This document shows, piece after piece, positions 17,509 through 30,150 of a DNA stretch of 64,000 nt (the stretch's first letter is position 1; each line of letters begins with the position of its first letter). A program made the position numbers and the translations under genes. This DNA comes from Polytrichum commune (lineage: Eukaryota > Streptophyta > Polytrichopsida > Polytrichales > Polytrichaceae): assembly GCA_950295325.1 (NCBI GenBank), contig OX485804.1:41602001-41666000 (forward strand), written 5' to 3'. The notes beneath the pieces were generated by a model, which saw only the letters and a list, made by a program, of their open reading frames with translations, had not been told where the DNA came from and made no database searches.

Positions 17509-18898
17509 AGGTAGAGGGTTCTAAAACCAACACCCCATCTAAAAGCAACACCTATAAACGCCTCCCAATCACCAACACTCTGATACACCAAAAAGCCTTC
17601 AAGTTTTGAGTTGTTCCCCACGGAATAGAAGTGTCCGGGCCCACGAAGTGACAATTTTAGGTGCCATTAGTGGTGCCACCGCATAGAAGCCTCCATATAG
17701 GGTAGGTAACGGGCTCCACTCTATGTTGGGTTGGTTCAAGGTGGGTTTAGGGTAGCTTGTCAATACCTATTGTAGCCAATCTATTCACCGTGGGAGGGAT
17801 AGAGGGGGGGGGGGAACGATTCAAGCCCACAAAGCCAAGGGGGGTTAGTTTCTGGGATGCAAGGGGACAGTCTACAACCAAACCGGGTGGGATCATGGAA
17901 ATGGCCATGTTGGGCTTTGATCTAGTTTGGGTCTAGTACCCAACCATGTTGTGTTGGTTCTATGTAATGAAGGTGGGGTCCTCATCATATGCAAGGTCAT
18001 CATACACGGGGCCTAGGGATCAGTTTAAGTAAGCCAGTGGTTTTGATTTTGAATATTCATCAAATATTCAATTGAGGCAAAAAATAAATTTCTTCTTCTT
18101 TATACTTGTATTTAGCCCAAAGGCTAATATGAGTATAATTGTATTATATCAACCACATAGCCATATGTATGTGCGTTCAAAACCCAACTAAGGTAGAGGG
18201 TGCTAAAACCAACACCCCATCCAAAACCAACACCTATAAATGCCTCCCAATTGCCAACACTCTACAACCTTGAACCGTACCCGAAGGTGTAGGAGTGTCT
18301 GGGCCCACGGAGTGACGGTTTTAGGTGTCATTAGTGGTGTCACCTCATAGCAACCTCCACTACCTTCATGTAGGGTAGGTAACGGGCTTCACTCTATCTC
18401 GGGTTGGTTCAAGGTGGAATTAGGGTGGCTTGTCAATGCCTATTCTAGCCATTCTATTCACAATGCCAAGGAGGTAGGCCCACAAAGCACAAAAGGGCCA
18501 TTTCCCGGGATGCAAAGGGGGTTGGTTCCCATGATGCAAGGTGATGGTTTTGCAAGCGAACCAAGTGGGATCATGGAGGTAGCTGTGTGGCTTTGCATAC
18601 CATTACTACTTGGGCTTTGATGTAGTTTGGGTCTAGTACCCAACTATGTTGTGTTGGTTCTAGGCAATGAAGGTGGGGGTCCTCTTCATATGCAAGGTTG
18701 CCATACACGGGGCCTATGGATTGGTTTAAGGAAGCTAGTAGTTTTGACTTTGAATATTCATCAAATATTCAATTGAGACTAAAAATATTTTTTCTTTCTT
18801 GATACCTATGTTTAGCCCAAAGGCTAATATGAACATATATTTTATATATCAACCACATAGCCATATGTATGTGCAATAGCTTTAAGCACCCTCTACCT
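17509..18898. mobile_element. Dimeric TA-flanked element: two about 690-bp direct repeats between inverted ends
   Basis: The block starting AGGTAGAGGGTTCTAAAACC at 17509 is repeated from about 18190 with AGGTAGAGGGTGCTAAAACC. Both copies run through the same landmarks (GGGTAGGTAACGGGCT, TTTAGCCCAAAGGCTAATAT, CACATAGCCATATGTATGTG). The far end at 18898 carries the inverse of the same terminus (AGGTAGAGGGTGCTTAAAGC read backwards). TA flanks both ends (17507-17508, 18899-18900). There is no coding capacity. The structure looks like a tandem dimer of a non-autonomous element that lost its inner terminus. Confidence 0.7.
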
Positions 18899-18900
18899 TA

Positions 18901-21425
18901 CTCTATCCACTTTATGGATCAACCAAAATTTAAGAGTTCGCAAAACATAGTTGTATTTTTTAGAAAACATGAAAAAATAACCATTTAAGGCCCATACATA
19001 TTATTAATACAAATCATTTTTTTATCTATTTAGGAACGGAATATAGGCATATGACAAAGTTCATATTAGCTCATATGCCATGTAAAACAAATAACCGAGT
19101 GGGGGTACATGTTTGTTACAAGTGTGGATTTGTGTATTAATTCAGCTAAAATTGTGGGACTCAATGTGCTGGCTTGGATAAGGTTTACGAGATCACCGAA
19201 AAAGTTGAGTTCATAAGGGAGCTCAAAAGTTAGGTAAAATATTTGAGGGTCCCAAGTCACTTGAGGTCAATCTATGCAATTTCAGATGTTGAGAGCATGG
19301 ACGTTGGTATTTACCATTTCACATAGGGTCCCAAGTCCTAAGTCCTAAGTCCCAAGTATGATGTGAGGCCAAACCCACCACCCTTAAGCGTCCTAGTCCG
19401 GGCGATGGTTTTGAGAATCACATGTGTCATACCAAAGCTCGTGGTAACATGGAATGTACTTCCATCTCAACAAGCTCCCAACTCACTTGAAATCATGATG
19501 CTTTATTAATGCTAGTCTCTTGAATACGTAGAGCATTGGCCTTCTCAAGGGTCGACCAACTACTACACTTAACCTTACTAAGTCCCCTACAAGTCTCTAT
19601 AAATTCTACTAATTCCCACACAACTCTAATTCTAAAACTCAATTCTATGAACAACAAGATAGGAACAATAAGATAGGAACAACAAGAGGGAGAGAGAGAG
19701 AAGGAGAGGGGAAGGGAGAGGGTAAGGAGGCCTTGTATGAACCTCTCCCCTTTACCCACACTCCCCTCTCAATACAACATGCTCATGTGCCCACACACAC
19801 GTGTGCACCCACATGTGCAAGATGGAAGAGCGCGAAGGAAGAGAGAGTGAATAGGAACACAAGTGAGTGAAGAAGGTGAGAGAAAAGAATATATAGGGGA
19901 AGGGAAGGGGTGAGCACCCCTCAAAGCTCAAGATAAGCCCCTCGATCCTCTCTTACTTCGTAGGCTCTTATCCTATCCGCCAAGCCTTCAACTCCTAAAC
20001 CAACAAGATGGATCTCAATTCAAATATTTAAACTCAAGGAACTCCTCTTGGTCCACCACATGCTACATTCACCTAACCAAAGAACTTCCTTCATGCCGCT
20101 AAGCTTCTAATTAACTACACCACATAAGCCTAAGGCCTAAACATAACTTCACACCAAGCCTCACTATTTTTATATTTTTGAGAATAATCATAAAACATCA
20201 AAATGTAACTCCTAATGGTTTCAAAGGGTTAATAACACATGTGGGCACCATTTTGGGCTCACATATGACATGAATGCCCACATGGCAATACTTTTTGGAG
20301 GTGAGGCTTGGGACTTTTGTTGAGAGTTGGGCCGAGCAAAAGGTTAGTTCCAACTTTCAACACAAGACCTGCAAATATTTTTCCATAAAATAACCAAGAT
20401 CCAACTTTAATGACAATTAATTATATTTTGATGGAATATTGAAGCTAAAAAGGACGGGACTTTGCCTCCATGTTGGGACTTGTTAACATGAGCGGGACTT
20501 GGGACCGCATCACTAAGGCGCTATGAACGCCTCCTGTGTAGTCGGGGGCTAGGAAGATCTCGTCCGTCAATTGCGATATGATAGATCTAAAGGCTCATGT
20601 GCTACCCCAACTTATGGCTTCTCTTCCCCTCGGGTAGAGCTTGAAATACTTCACGTTGGATGAAATCTCCACCTCCATCCAGTCACAACTCTTGGATGAA
20701 AATTTTCAAACTAAGTCCTTCATTAAAAGGACTTGCGGAGGAAATGATGCCAACAGGGGGGGGTTGAATTCCTACCTCTTCCTTTTGAAAGGTAGAACCA
20801 AGCATACTAACCATCAACTCCATTGGGGAACTTAGGGAACCCTCACAAAATCCCACACAAATGCTCCCATACGATGCAATGAACAATCAACCCCTTCATC
20901 TTGCAAACATTGATTTTTCATCCACCAAAATTCATATGTCGGAATTTTTTTTCGGACTACCCAAATAATTTCGTAAACCGTAGGATGGGGCTCTGTGAAT
21001 GAATGATTTGGATGCGGTTTGCCCACAACCACACACCCTTCATTCACAACACCTCTAATAAATGGGGACTTGGGACCCCATGTGAATCGTCTCCTATTTA
21101 TTTCAACATATATCTGTGAAATAATAGTTAGGTATGTGTCATTTACAACATCTTAACCTTAGCTTTAAGACATCCTGAAATCCATTTTGGATCTTCTTTC
21201 TTTACACAAAATTTGTGAGTTCAGAACATGTTTCTTTATATGAAAACTCAGAAATATCGATAAGAATTAGTTTGCTTGAGGTCAAAACTATAGTTTGAAT
21301 AAGATGTGAAGTGCTGCAACTGAAAGTTTGAAAGCATGAATTTGAGAGGTGTGACATTGAGTCAAGGTCAAAAAACCATGAGGGCTACGTTACATGCCTT
21401 GAGTTGATGCATCATGTAAGCATGG
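18901..21425. other. Intergenic DNA, no gene seen
   Basis: Contains short direct repeats (GTCCTAAGTCCTAAGTCCCA near 19331), a purine-rich GA tract at 19685-19725 and ordinary AT-rich sequence. No supported coding or RNA feature on either strand. Confidence 0.5.
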
Positions 21426-22036
21426 GAGTTATTCGCGGATCTCCGTATTTTAGTGCCACGAGCGTTTGTAGGACGCATCCCGCGGGCAATGTTCATGCTC
21501 GGGCAGCCCGTTCATGTCCTCCCGCCCCGATCCGTCTTACCTGCCCGTGTCCTCCATCCTGCCCGACCCGGCCTTCCGTCCATCCATCCGGCCATCCATC
21601 CGTCACATCCGTCTCCACCACCACCCCACACCGAACCCGAGCTCCATCATTCTTCCTTGCTCACGCCACTGGACAACTCCAGAGCGAGTGAGGAAGTTGG
21701 GGAAAGGTTGTTGCATTGCTAGTTTAGGGTTTGGAATATTTGTAACTTTGATCGATGTTGTCCTAGTCGCTCGCCATGGAGGTGGACATTGTGGATCTGG
21801 GAGTGAAATATGTATTTTTTGAAGAAGGGTTTGATTTTGTAATAGAAGAGGCCACGGAAGATCTACAGGACGGACATGGTTTAGTTTCATATTTGGAAAT
21901 TCTTCCGTCATTCTTTCTTGCTCACGCCACTGGACAGCTCCGGAGCGAGTGAGAAAACTGGGAAAAGGCTGTTGCATTGCTAGTTTAGGGTTTGGAAGAG
22001 TTGTAACTTTAATCGACGTTGTCCTAGTCGCTTGCC

Positions 22037-22411
22037 ATGGAGGTAGACATTGTGGATTTGGGAGGGAAATGTGTTTCTTTCGAAGAAGGGTTTGATTTTG
22101 GCATAGAAGAGGCCACGGAAGATCTACATGACGGATATGCACTAGTTTCAGATCTGGAAATTCTTGTCAGGACGGACGATTACGAGAATATGCGATTGTA
22201 CCTACTAGTTTCCAATCTGGAAGTTATGAGGACAAACAATGGGTTTGAGGCCATGCAGGCTGAGGTCTTGTCCTGGATGAGGACTTGTTTCTGGAACGCC
22301 TGTCTGGATATGTTGGCTATGAACAAAGATGATGATTTTCGTGTCATGTGGTTGGATGCGTCAAAGGAAACATATTTTGGTGGTGGAAGAGGAGTGCAAT
22401 GCAATCGTTGA
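22037..22411 (+). CDS. Unknown 124-residue ORF inside the palindromic element
   Basis: Starts MEVDIVDLGGKCVSFEEGF and then reads a Glu/Asp-rich region (IEEATEDLHDG), followed by a unique part rich in Met, Asp and Trp that ends GGGRGVQCNR. The first 33 residues recur with small changes in three other places in the element, and only this copy continues open for 124 codons. I do not recognise the family. It may be the first exon of an element-borne gene or a captured host exon. No domain, signal peptide or membrane segment is visible. Confidence 0.35.
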   Translation: MEVDIVDLGGKCVSFEEGFDFGIEEATEDLHDGYALVSDLEILVRTDDYENMRLYLLVSNLEVMRTNNGFEAMQAEVLSWMRTCFWNACLDMLAMNKDDDFRVMWLDASKETYFGGGRGVQCNR

Positions 22412-23002
22412 TAACGTTGTCGAGTTTAGTGCTATTTCTTAGAATAATGGTGTGGGATGTTACAATAAGACAAGGTAAAACCAATGTAAGGTTGAATTAT
22501 AATAGGATACAATTATGATAGGTGAGAACCATGACATGTCCACTTAGGACACATGAGTAATGATGCATTGGCCCTTACCCATTTTCAATAAAGTGTCATT
22601 GTTTGTTGAATTTTGAATGTAAGTGAAACTTCGGCAATTGGGAATTTTCGGAAAACAAACAATTTAGTAAAATATGACAAGACAGGTACAACATTGGTGT
22701 CCTGGAAAGACTTTATGCCTTCCTCATTGAATTCAGTAACATTGTAATGTATTCTATCAATGTCATATATCAATCTATGCAACATCCGTTGTTTTCAGTG
22801 TCATCCTAACATAATCTAAATTCCCATGACAGGCTTATACAGCCTTGTTGAAATGGTTAATTTCATGGTACTGAATTTCGCATAAAGTGTTGTCCATATA
22901 CAGTTGTTTCGCCACAAAATTGTATTGGCATCCTCGCTTAGAGGTTAGACCGGCTTGCAATCTACTTGCCCTCCTCTGCTTTGTCTGTCCTATTGGGAGT
23001 GG

Positions 23003-23915
23003 TCACCTTGTAAGACTTTTAGGACAGATTGTATCAGAGTCAAAGGCTGTAGAAACAACTGGGACAACTAAAGATGGAACAAGAGGTGTCTTTGTACTAT
23101 TTTGTTTTTCCACTGTCATGACATCTAGGGCAGCCTGCTTCACATAATCCTTGTCGGCCTTTTTATTTTGCTTCTCAACCCGTTTCTTGGCTTTCTTTTG
23201 GTTTATACATAGCTTTGACTTCAAAGCACTTGCAAATATCTTGTCTACCTCCATATTTGCCTCACTTGTCTTATCTATTGGTCCATATTCGCAATAGAAT
23301 CTATTGCATAAACCATAAATGCATGAGAACATACAACAAAAACAGTCCAATATCGTCCTTCAACCCTATAACCCTAAACCCTTGTCATGAAAATACAAAC
23401 TTCAAGTTACTTAATTGAGAAGACAAGGTGCAATTTATCCAATCTTTTGTAAGAAACTTTTTTTTTGCAATCTCCGCAATACCTTCCTTGTGCCCTAACT
23501 TGTGAACCTCATTGAATGCGCATGAAAAATCTCGCATACTTTGTTTACCAACAACAAAATCCTAGAGCATGTCCCAAGGAATTATGGCTGTCCATGTATT
23601 CTTGTGCCTACCCCATCCTTGGTTGATTTTCTCCTCCCAAGAAATGTCTGTCCTGTCAAAGGGCCCAAGGGGTGGGATCTACAACCTCGCCCGCAGATTT
23701 TCGAGAATTACATCCCGCACCCTAAACATTTCTTGTGCACCAACTTTCAAAGACGTATTGGTGTCCTTGTGGACGATTGTACCTCCAAGAATTTCCAGAT
23801 TTGAAACTAAACTATGTCCATCCTGTAGATCTTCCGTGGCCTCCTCTATTACAAAATCAAACCCTTCTTCGAAAGAGACACATTTCCCTCCCAAATCCAC
23901 AATGTTCACCTCCAT
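23003..23915 (-). pseudogene. Decayed ORF of the palindromic element, minus strand
   Basis: From the ATG at 23915 the minus frame reads 78 codons (MEVNIVDLGGKCVSF, IEEATEDLQDG, ending LENLRARL). After a TAG it stays open across IPPLGPFDRTDISWEEKINQ. After a second TAG it continues to KKKFLTKDWINCTLSS near 23420. A second open part at 23003-23350 is Lys-rich (KKAKKRVEKQNKKADKDYVK). Two in-frame TAGs at plausible CAG positions suggest an originally longer protein. No domain is recognised. Confidence 0.4.
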
Positions 23916-24580
23916 GGCGAGCGACTAGGACAACGTCGATCAAAGTTACAACTCTTCCAAACCCTAAACTAGCAATGCAACAACCTTTCCCCAATTTCCT
24001 CACTCGCTCCGGAGCTGTCCAGTGACGTGAGCAAGGAAGAATGACGGAAGAATTTTCAGATCTGAAACTAAACCCTGTCCGTCCTGTAGATCTTCCGTGG
24101 CCTCTTCTATTACAAAATCAAACCCTTCTTCGAAAAAGACATATTTCCCTACCATATCCACAATGTCCACCTCCATGGCGAGCGACTAGGACAACATCGA
24201 TCAAAATTATAAATATTCCAAACCCTAAATTAGCAATTCAATAGCCTTTCCCCAACTTCTTCACTCGCTCCGGAGTTGTCCAGTGGCGTGAGCAAGGAAG
24301 AATGACGCAGCTCAGGTTCGGTGTGGGGTGGTGGTGGTGGAGACGGATATGACGGATGGACGGCCGGATGGACAGACGGGTGGACGGCCGGATGGACAGA
24401 CGGGTGGACGGACGGAAGGCCGGGTCGGGCATGATGGAGGACACGGGCAGGAAGGCCAAGTCGGGCAGGTAAGATGGGTTGGGGCGGGAGGACAGGAATG
24501 GGCTGCCCGAGCATGAACGTTGCCCGCGGGAGGCGTCCTACAAATGTTCGTAGCACTAAAATACAGAGATCCGTTACTCG

Positions 24581-25183
24581 CTACCCCCCCTATTTGTTGA
24601 GTTGGGGGAATGTGGTAGATAACATATTGAATCTCCAAAATGTTTTTTTGTCATAGATATCCATTAAAAAAAACTCAGTGCGTAACTTGTTTATGGGTCT
24701 CTCTACATGTGTAAATGCATTTGGACTTGGCTTTTAAATATGGGACATGCATGTCATGCGATTGGACGTGGGTGGAAGGACCGGCTAAGGGGTTTGGGTT
24801 GCAGGATTCACTAGTACCACCCTTAATTTGGCTTGTTCTCTTGTGAGCTCTGCACAAAAGCTTGAGAACTTGAAGTTGTAGCTCAAACCCATGTACCTAG
24901 GCGTGTTGAGCTTGAATATGTGCATGTAGCTTGTGGATTGTGGTTAGGTTCGGCTAGGTTGCTAGCATATTGTGGTGATGATCAATTGGGTTTTGGGTAG
25001 CTTAAGGGTTGATGTGGGTTGATGGTAGGCTTGGGCGGGTTGTTCGAAGAGAGGAGCTAGATTTAGGGAGAGTTGGGTTCATTAAGAGCGCAGTTGGGTT
25101 ACGGAAAGTTGGGTTGATTGAAAAGGAGTTGGGGGGAGCTAGGCTGATTGAAGAGAGGAGATGGTGTGCTTGTTGACTTCTCT
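24581..25183. other. Intergenic DNA, no gene seen
   Basis: GT-rich, with repeated GGTTGATGGTAGG-like and GTTGGGTT motifs near 24955-25130. No coding or RNA signal. Confidence 0.45.
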
Positions 25184-25520
25184 CTTGTGATTGGTCTCTA
25201 AGCCCATGAATGTGATCTTGCCCACACGTGGCTCCACACCCCCTCCAAAGCCTTCATGTGCATTTTCTAGTTGTAAGATCTTAAGGTTGTTTGATCCCTT
25301 GTGATTGATATTAAGCCCATGGATCTTATTTTGCCCACATGCGGTTCCAACCCCCTCCAAAGCCTGAATATGTATTTGTTTTGTGCAAAGATCTCATGGT
25401 TGCTTGATCCCTTGTGATTAATCTCTAAGCCCATGCAATTGATATTGCCCACATGCGGTTTGAGTCCCCCCTCCAAAGTCTTTACAATGCATTTTTTGAC
25501 AAGATCTCAAGGTTGATGAT
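25184..25520. repeat. 113-114-bp tandem repeat, three units
   Basis: Units begin at CTTGTGATT at 25184, 25298 and 25411. Each contains TAAGCCCATG, TTGCCCACA(C/T)G and CCCCCTCCAAAG at corresponding positions, then an AAGATCT(T/C)A stretch. Divergence between units is moderate. No flanking signal links it to a gene. Confidence 0.8.
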
Positions 25521-27576
25521 CTACTTGCATTTTCTTCCAATGTATTTTAGAGCTTGCTCATGCATATGGAAGCTTGTTTCTCTACCATTTACATCCTCCG
25601 AGGTGCCTTAGAACTTGAAGGTAGTTGGCAACTATGTTCCACAAGTTATGTGACATTTGTACACACTCAGTACCTACATTATCTCTATATACTATGAACA
25701 CAAGAGTATCCACTTTCATAGTCAACCATATGAAGCAAGAGTAGGCGTTTTGGCACATTGCGCTCAACCTAGTGGAGCATTGTTGGTGATTTTTTTGTTG
25801 TACCTAGTACTTTTGTAACTTCTACATGAGCCTGGATTTGTTATGAAGAGGTTGCAAAGACGTTTGCAACACATGTATTGCATAGGCATTAATATTTTTG
25901 GTACCTCCCAACTTAATCTAGGTGGAAGTATCACCCTAGATAGTCAATTTAGAACCAAAGAATTCTTCTTATGATGTGGGTGTTGCTAAATCGTGAGCGT
26001 ATTGATATGAGTTGTTGTGGTTGGGATTCATGTGGAATACACAAGAGAGAAGAAGTCAAACATACCAATTGGCAATGAATATTTGGAGTAGCATAACAAA
26101 GTGAAGGTTCTCTTAGATGTTAGCCATGTTACTTTCACCTAGATGCAAGATTAGCATACGTAATCGCATTACGTATCTCAATCGAACACCTGTATTTGAG
26201 TGGTGTATGGTTAGGTGTTTTCATATCAAAAGCAACATGATAAAGATAGGTGTTCACAAAGGATTGTACTATGTGCTCATAATTTGTCAATTATTTTAAA
26301 TTCAATAATCAACATAGTTGAGTAGACCTACATGATCATTCAAGAAGAACATAACATTACTCAACATTAGGTGCTACACCCCCAGTGCCAAGAAGTATAT
26401 ATGGATCACTCCCCCTTAATGTTGCCCCCCCCTCCCCTTGCAATATGAAAAGTACTCAACCTCAATACTATTCACTTTGCAAGGTTGACTAGGTGGGTCA
26501 TGCCCGTGGTCTGCTTACCGAAGTAATAAAATACCAAAGTATCATACTAAGAATTTGGTGCTATTTAACCAATGGCGTCCATTGTGCCTCCACATCCCGT
26601 TGCCATGTTTAGCAAACTCGTTGATGTTGGTTACCGCATCACATGGGACAACTTTGCAAGAAATAATGGCAACTAATTTATGGGACTTTAGTAGCCCCCT
26701 CCATATAGGAAAGGGACCACTCATGTGCCCTTGAGTAATGTTATGAAAGAGACATTCACCTTGTTGATGAATATCACATGACCTTTAAAAAATACGAGAA
26801 GAATGGTTACGGGCATGATGTGGATTTGCTAATCATCTTGCACTAAATGTGTGTTTCATGTCTTACAAGAAATGGATACACAAAAAAAAATTGTCCATTT
26901 ACGACTTCCTAATGTTACGTGCTCAAAATGTGCTAACTATTATAGGTTTAATAATCAACATAATAAGGGGAAGTACATGATCATAAAGATGAGGAGAAAT
27001 AGAATCTTCATCACAATATTAAATAAGATATTCAAACAAGCCCTGAAAACTATGAGGTAAATTGGCTACAGTCTTGATGTGGATTTTGCGAATCATCTCA
27101 TTAAAATGTGTTTAAACTCATAGGAGAAGTGGGCCAATTGCATAAAGTAACCATGTAAGACCCATCTACATTGATATGTGCAATTAGGTTGCCTCTTTGC
27201 CCGTGCAAATTACCTTGGATAGGAACCTCATCACAAACACTTATAACTTTGTTTATTGCGTACACAATCACAACACCTAACATTAGGGAGGGTGAAAACA
27301 CAAATTGCTATGTAGAACATGGAAAAACATTTATATATATATGTATGTAGAAAAATCATACACCTAAATCAAGGTTAGATACTCCAAATTAGTCCGTTGA
27401 GATTGATTTAGTATGAATCAACAATAAACCTATAAGGACAACTTTTTACCGCACCCCTGACGGTAGGTGCTAGGAATCAAAATCCTTGTTATTGTGGAAG
27501 TAAATATTCAAAATAGTGTGAAATGTGGATAAATTAGTGTGGGGCAAGGTAATTGCACACATGTATCAATGCAACC
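25521..27576. other. Intergenic DNA, no gene seen
   Basis: AT-rich with no recognisable gene, RNA or element ends. A TATATATATGTATG run lies near 27333. Confidence 0.45.
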
Positions 27577-27579
27577 TTA

Positions 27580-28078
27580 GGGCAAATTCACACATGGATT
27601 GAGAGCCCATGACCATTACACTTCAAGCACTCTCATTGGTGGAAAAGGCGGAGCCGGTTCAAGTTTGCTTCACACTACGCGCGAGGGACCGACGGAGTAT
27701 GTGAATGCAAGATGGATGTAAAGTCTACGTGGAGTCCTACGTGTCATTGAATGGATCATGTTGAATGGTTTCTTTGGATTATTTTAAAAAACCACCTCTT
27801 GGAGGTAGGTCTAACACAAAACCGGGAGACCATGGTACTTTGAACGCTCACAACTGTTGATTTATTCTATTTTATTATGCGTGAGGACCCGCAGGAATAG
27901 AAATCCATTGAAATAGCATTTGGTTGAGGGTCCAATCACATACGACTTCACACTACACTTGAGGGTCCGTGACCACACTACATGATTTTGGAGGTGTGTT
28001 GGGAAGGCCTTTGGACACTTTCTTTTGGGCTCTCACAATTTCATGGTCACGGCTCTTGGCTCGTGTGTGAAGTGGCCC
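27580..28078. mobile_element. 499-bp Harbinger-type MITE, copy 1
   Basis: The right end reads inward GGGCCACTTCACACACGAGC. The left end GGGCAAATTCACACATGGAT is a diverged match. TTA flanks both sides (27577-27579, 28079-28081). The interior (CACTTCAAGCACTCTCATTG, CCACCTCTTGGAGGTAGG) is nearly the same as the element at 45228-45726, which has the same length. No coding capacity. It abuts the 3' end of the GRAS pseudogene. Confidence 0.85.
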
Positions 28079-28136
28079 TTAGATACAGACTCACTTGGCC
28101 GGGCGGGAAAAGGAAGGGGTTTTCCCTAAAGAACTA

Positions 28137-30150
28137 AACGTGGCGGGCTGATGTTTTCAACGCAGATCGACAATCTTGGTGTCGGTGTAAGCTCACATCC
28201 CAGCCATCGCCAGAAGCTTGCAATAGGGTTTGCACAGCGTTTCCAGTCGCTTTACTCATGTTCCTCGCAACAAACCCCGCTCGCAGAATCCGCTCTACGC
28301 AATTGGCTTGGGGCTCGTTGCGCTCAATGCGAACCGCCTTCTCGCAGGCCACGTTGTTGAGTAGAATCATTCCCCCTTCGTTTTCTGTGATCATCCGGTC
28401 TTCGGAATCAGGGATGTCCGCATACCCTGCCTCCGCCGATTCGGAAAGACATCACCAGAATTTTACACAGTTCTTGAACTCGTGAGTAAGTCAGGGGAGG
28501 ACTGGTCCGAGTCGTTCTCGCCTACAATCAAGACCTCGGGGTTCAAGGTGAACAGAAAGTCCAAGAATACGTCTCGTGTAGAAAGCGCGGGTAACGTTGA
28601 CGATGATGGCGGCTGCGGTGCTTCATTCGACAGCCTCATTCGACATACTGTGCAGGCAAATTGGTAGCAAATTGCTAAAGTCTGCACTCATCCGTGCAAC
28701 AAAGAGACTTTCAGATGCTGCAGGTGAAGTCCGAGTGGAACCCTAACCCTCGCCTGTCCATGTGTTCTATGCTGGAGACCTGCCTAAGCGCTATAATACA
28801 TATGGCAGTGACCTGTATCGATTATGGTTGCCGACTTTACACATCATTTTTATCAGAGCAGATTACTTGATCGTTCATCTGTAGTGAAAGAAATATTCAC
28901 AACAAGCATACAGAAAGGTTGTTCAGCCGAAAGGTAAGATTGCCGAAACTGTAGTCATTAGATGTATAGTGCTGCAGTTTAGTGACTATGGGGTCTTGAA
29001 TTGGTGGATGGAAATGTCTCTGCAAATCCTATGACTACGTCAGGTGTCACAAATTCCGGTTGTCAAACTCAAGACCGGCTTGATTGACTCCGAGTCAAGT
29101 GCTGCTGAAGCATGCTGTCGAAGGTGATAAAAAGAACAAATTCTTTAGTTAAAATGTGACTCCATTGCTCGTTTACCTCTTCTTCTCTGAGTTTCAGGTC
29201 CTTCAGCGTGATTGAGTCGACAGGACCCACCATCAATGTCTTCAAATCCAGGTAAAGTCCGAGCGATCTTGCGAATGTCACCGACCGGCTCATGAATTCT
29301 GCAGAATAAGCATCCGCTTGCCGGTTCCGTAGTATTGGCTTGCATTGATCCATTATGGTAGTAATCCTCAGACTCGCCGGAGGTCCGCCTGCCCGGCTAA
29401 CCAGTGCGTCGATGAAGAGAGGCCATTGAAAGCCTTTGATTACTCCGATGTTGATTATGTGCAGGTGGGTTTTTCCTTCAAACACTTCCAGTAGAGTCTG
29501 GTTGCTCACGGTGTAGGTAATCTGGTACCAGGGACACCGTTCGTGGTAACTGACCAGCGCTCGGTGAACGGCCTCGGGGCCCAAGGTCTCTTCCTGATGA
29601 TGTAGAGGCCGCGCGTAGGTCGCTGCAGCTTCTTTTCCACCAGTATTCCATCAATAAAGTGCTTTGAGTCCGTGAGCAGCCAATCTCTGGTTTGCATCGC
29701 CGGTGAACACGATGCCAAGTCATTTAAGACCCACATAAGGTGCTGGGTTCGCCCAATGTCGCTATTAGCTATGGCCGCGGCACACAGATTGAGGAGCTGC
29801 TCAGCCCAACGTGATGCATATACTATATGGCTAGAAGCTGCTTTTCCGCGACACATGCTAGGAGAAACTCCACCCATACCATGATTTTTTACTCGACCTA
29901 ATGCGCTGATGCTGCTCTGTGAAGGACCCGCTACTCCTCTTGACATGCATCAATTCTAGCCAATGGCGAGCCATGATGTGGGGTGTTGTGGTACAATTTG
30001 CTCGGTCTGGACAGTGCTCATCAGATACTCGCTCGGCGGCACCCGTATCATGTCGAAATTGTTCATAGGCAACTGCAATCTCCAGCTGCGAAGAACCTGC
30101 TTCTTGCAACTGGGAATAATCATCCTGATCCTCATCGTCTGGGCCAACGT
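28137..30150 (-). pseudogene. NSP1-like GRAS pseudogene (duplicate of the gene at 32028-34768)
   Basis: The minus strand carries the GRAS domain in the same order as the intact neighbour: EQLLNLCAAAIANSDIGRTQ (29780-29850), then after a frameshift near 29700 a QTLLEVFEGK and HIINIGVIKGFQWP block (29400-29490), and the C-terminal part with VGENDSDQSSPD and WDVS (28140-28680). The intron sits at the same place, after LREEE with a GTAAAC donor near 29175, so this is a DNA-level duplicate, not a retrocopy. At least three frameshifts or stops break it, including one at residues matching DGW near 28190. In the HIID motif the Asp has become Asn. Upstream homology fades near 30150, where ARHWLE matches TRQWLE of the intact gene. 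Confidence 0.88.

Larger units (their letters stand above)
21426..24580. mobile_element. Long palindromic element (about 3.15 kb) with repeated ORF starts
   Basis: The left arm (21426-about 22170) and the right arm (about 23690-24580) are inverted copies. Both ends share CGGATCTC(C/T)GTATTTTAGTGC and then a GTAGGACGC...CCCGCGGGCAA core. Each arm also holds an internal tandem duplication (period about 260 bp), so the same promoter-like and ATG region occurs four times: plus strand near 21777 and 22037, minus strand near 23915 and 24175. The right arm holds a GGACGGCCGGATGGACAGAC tandem near 24357-24410. The terminal symmetry says transposable element. The superfamily is unknown because no clean target duplication or transposase was seen. 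Confidence 0.7.

Noticed and set aside
21514-22142. Long Pro/His/Ser-rich ORFs on both strands (102 and 179 codons)
   Set aside because: They come from the CCATCC-type repeats and the inverted arm duplications of the palindromic element.
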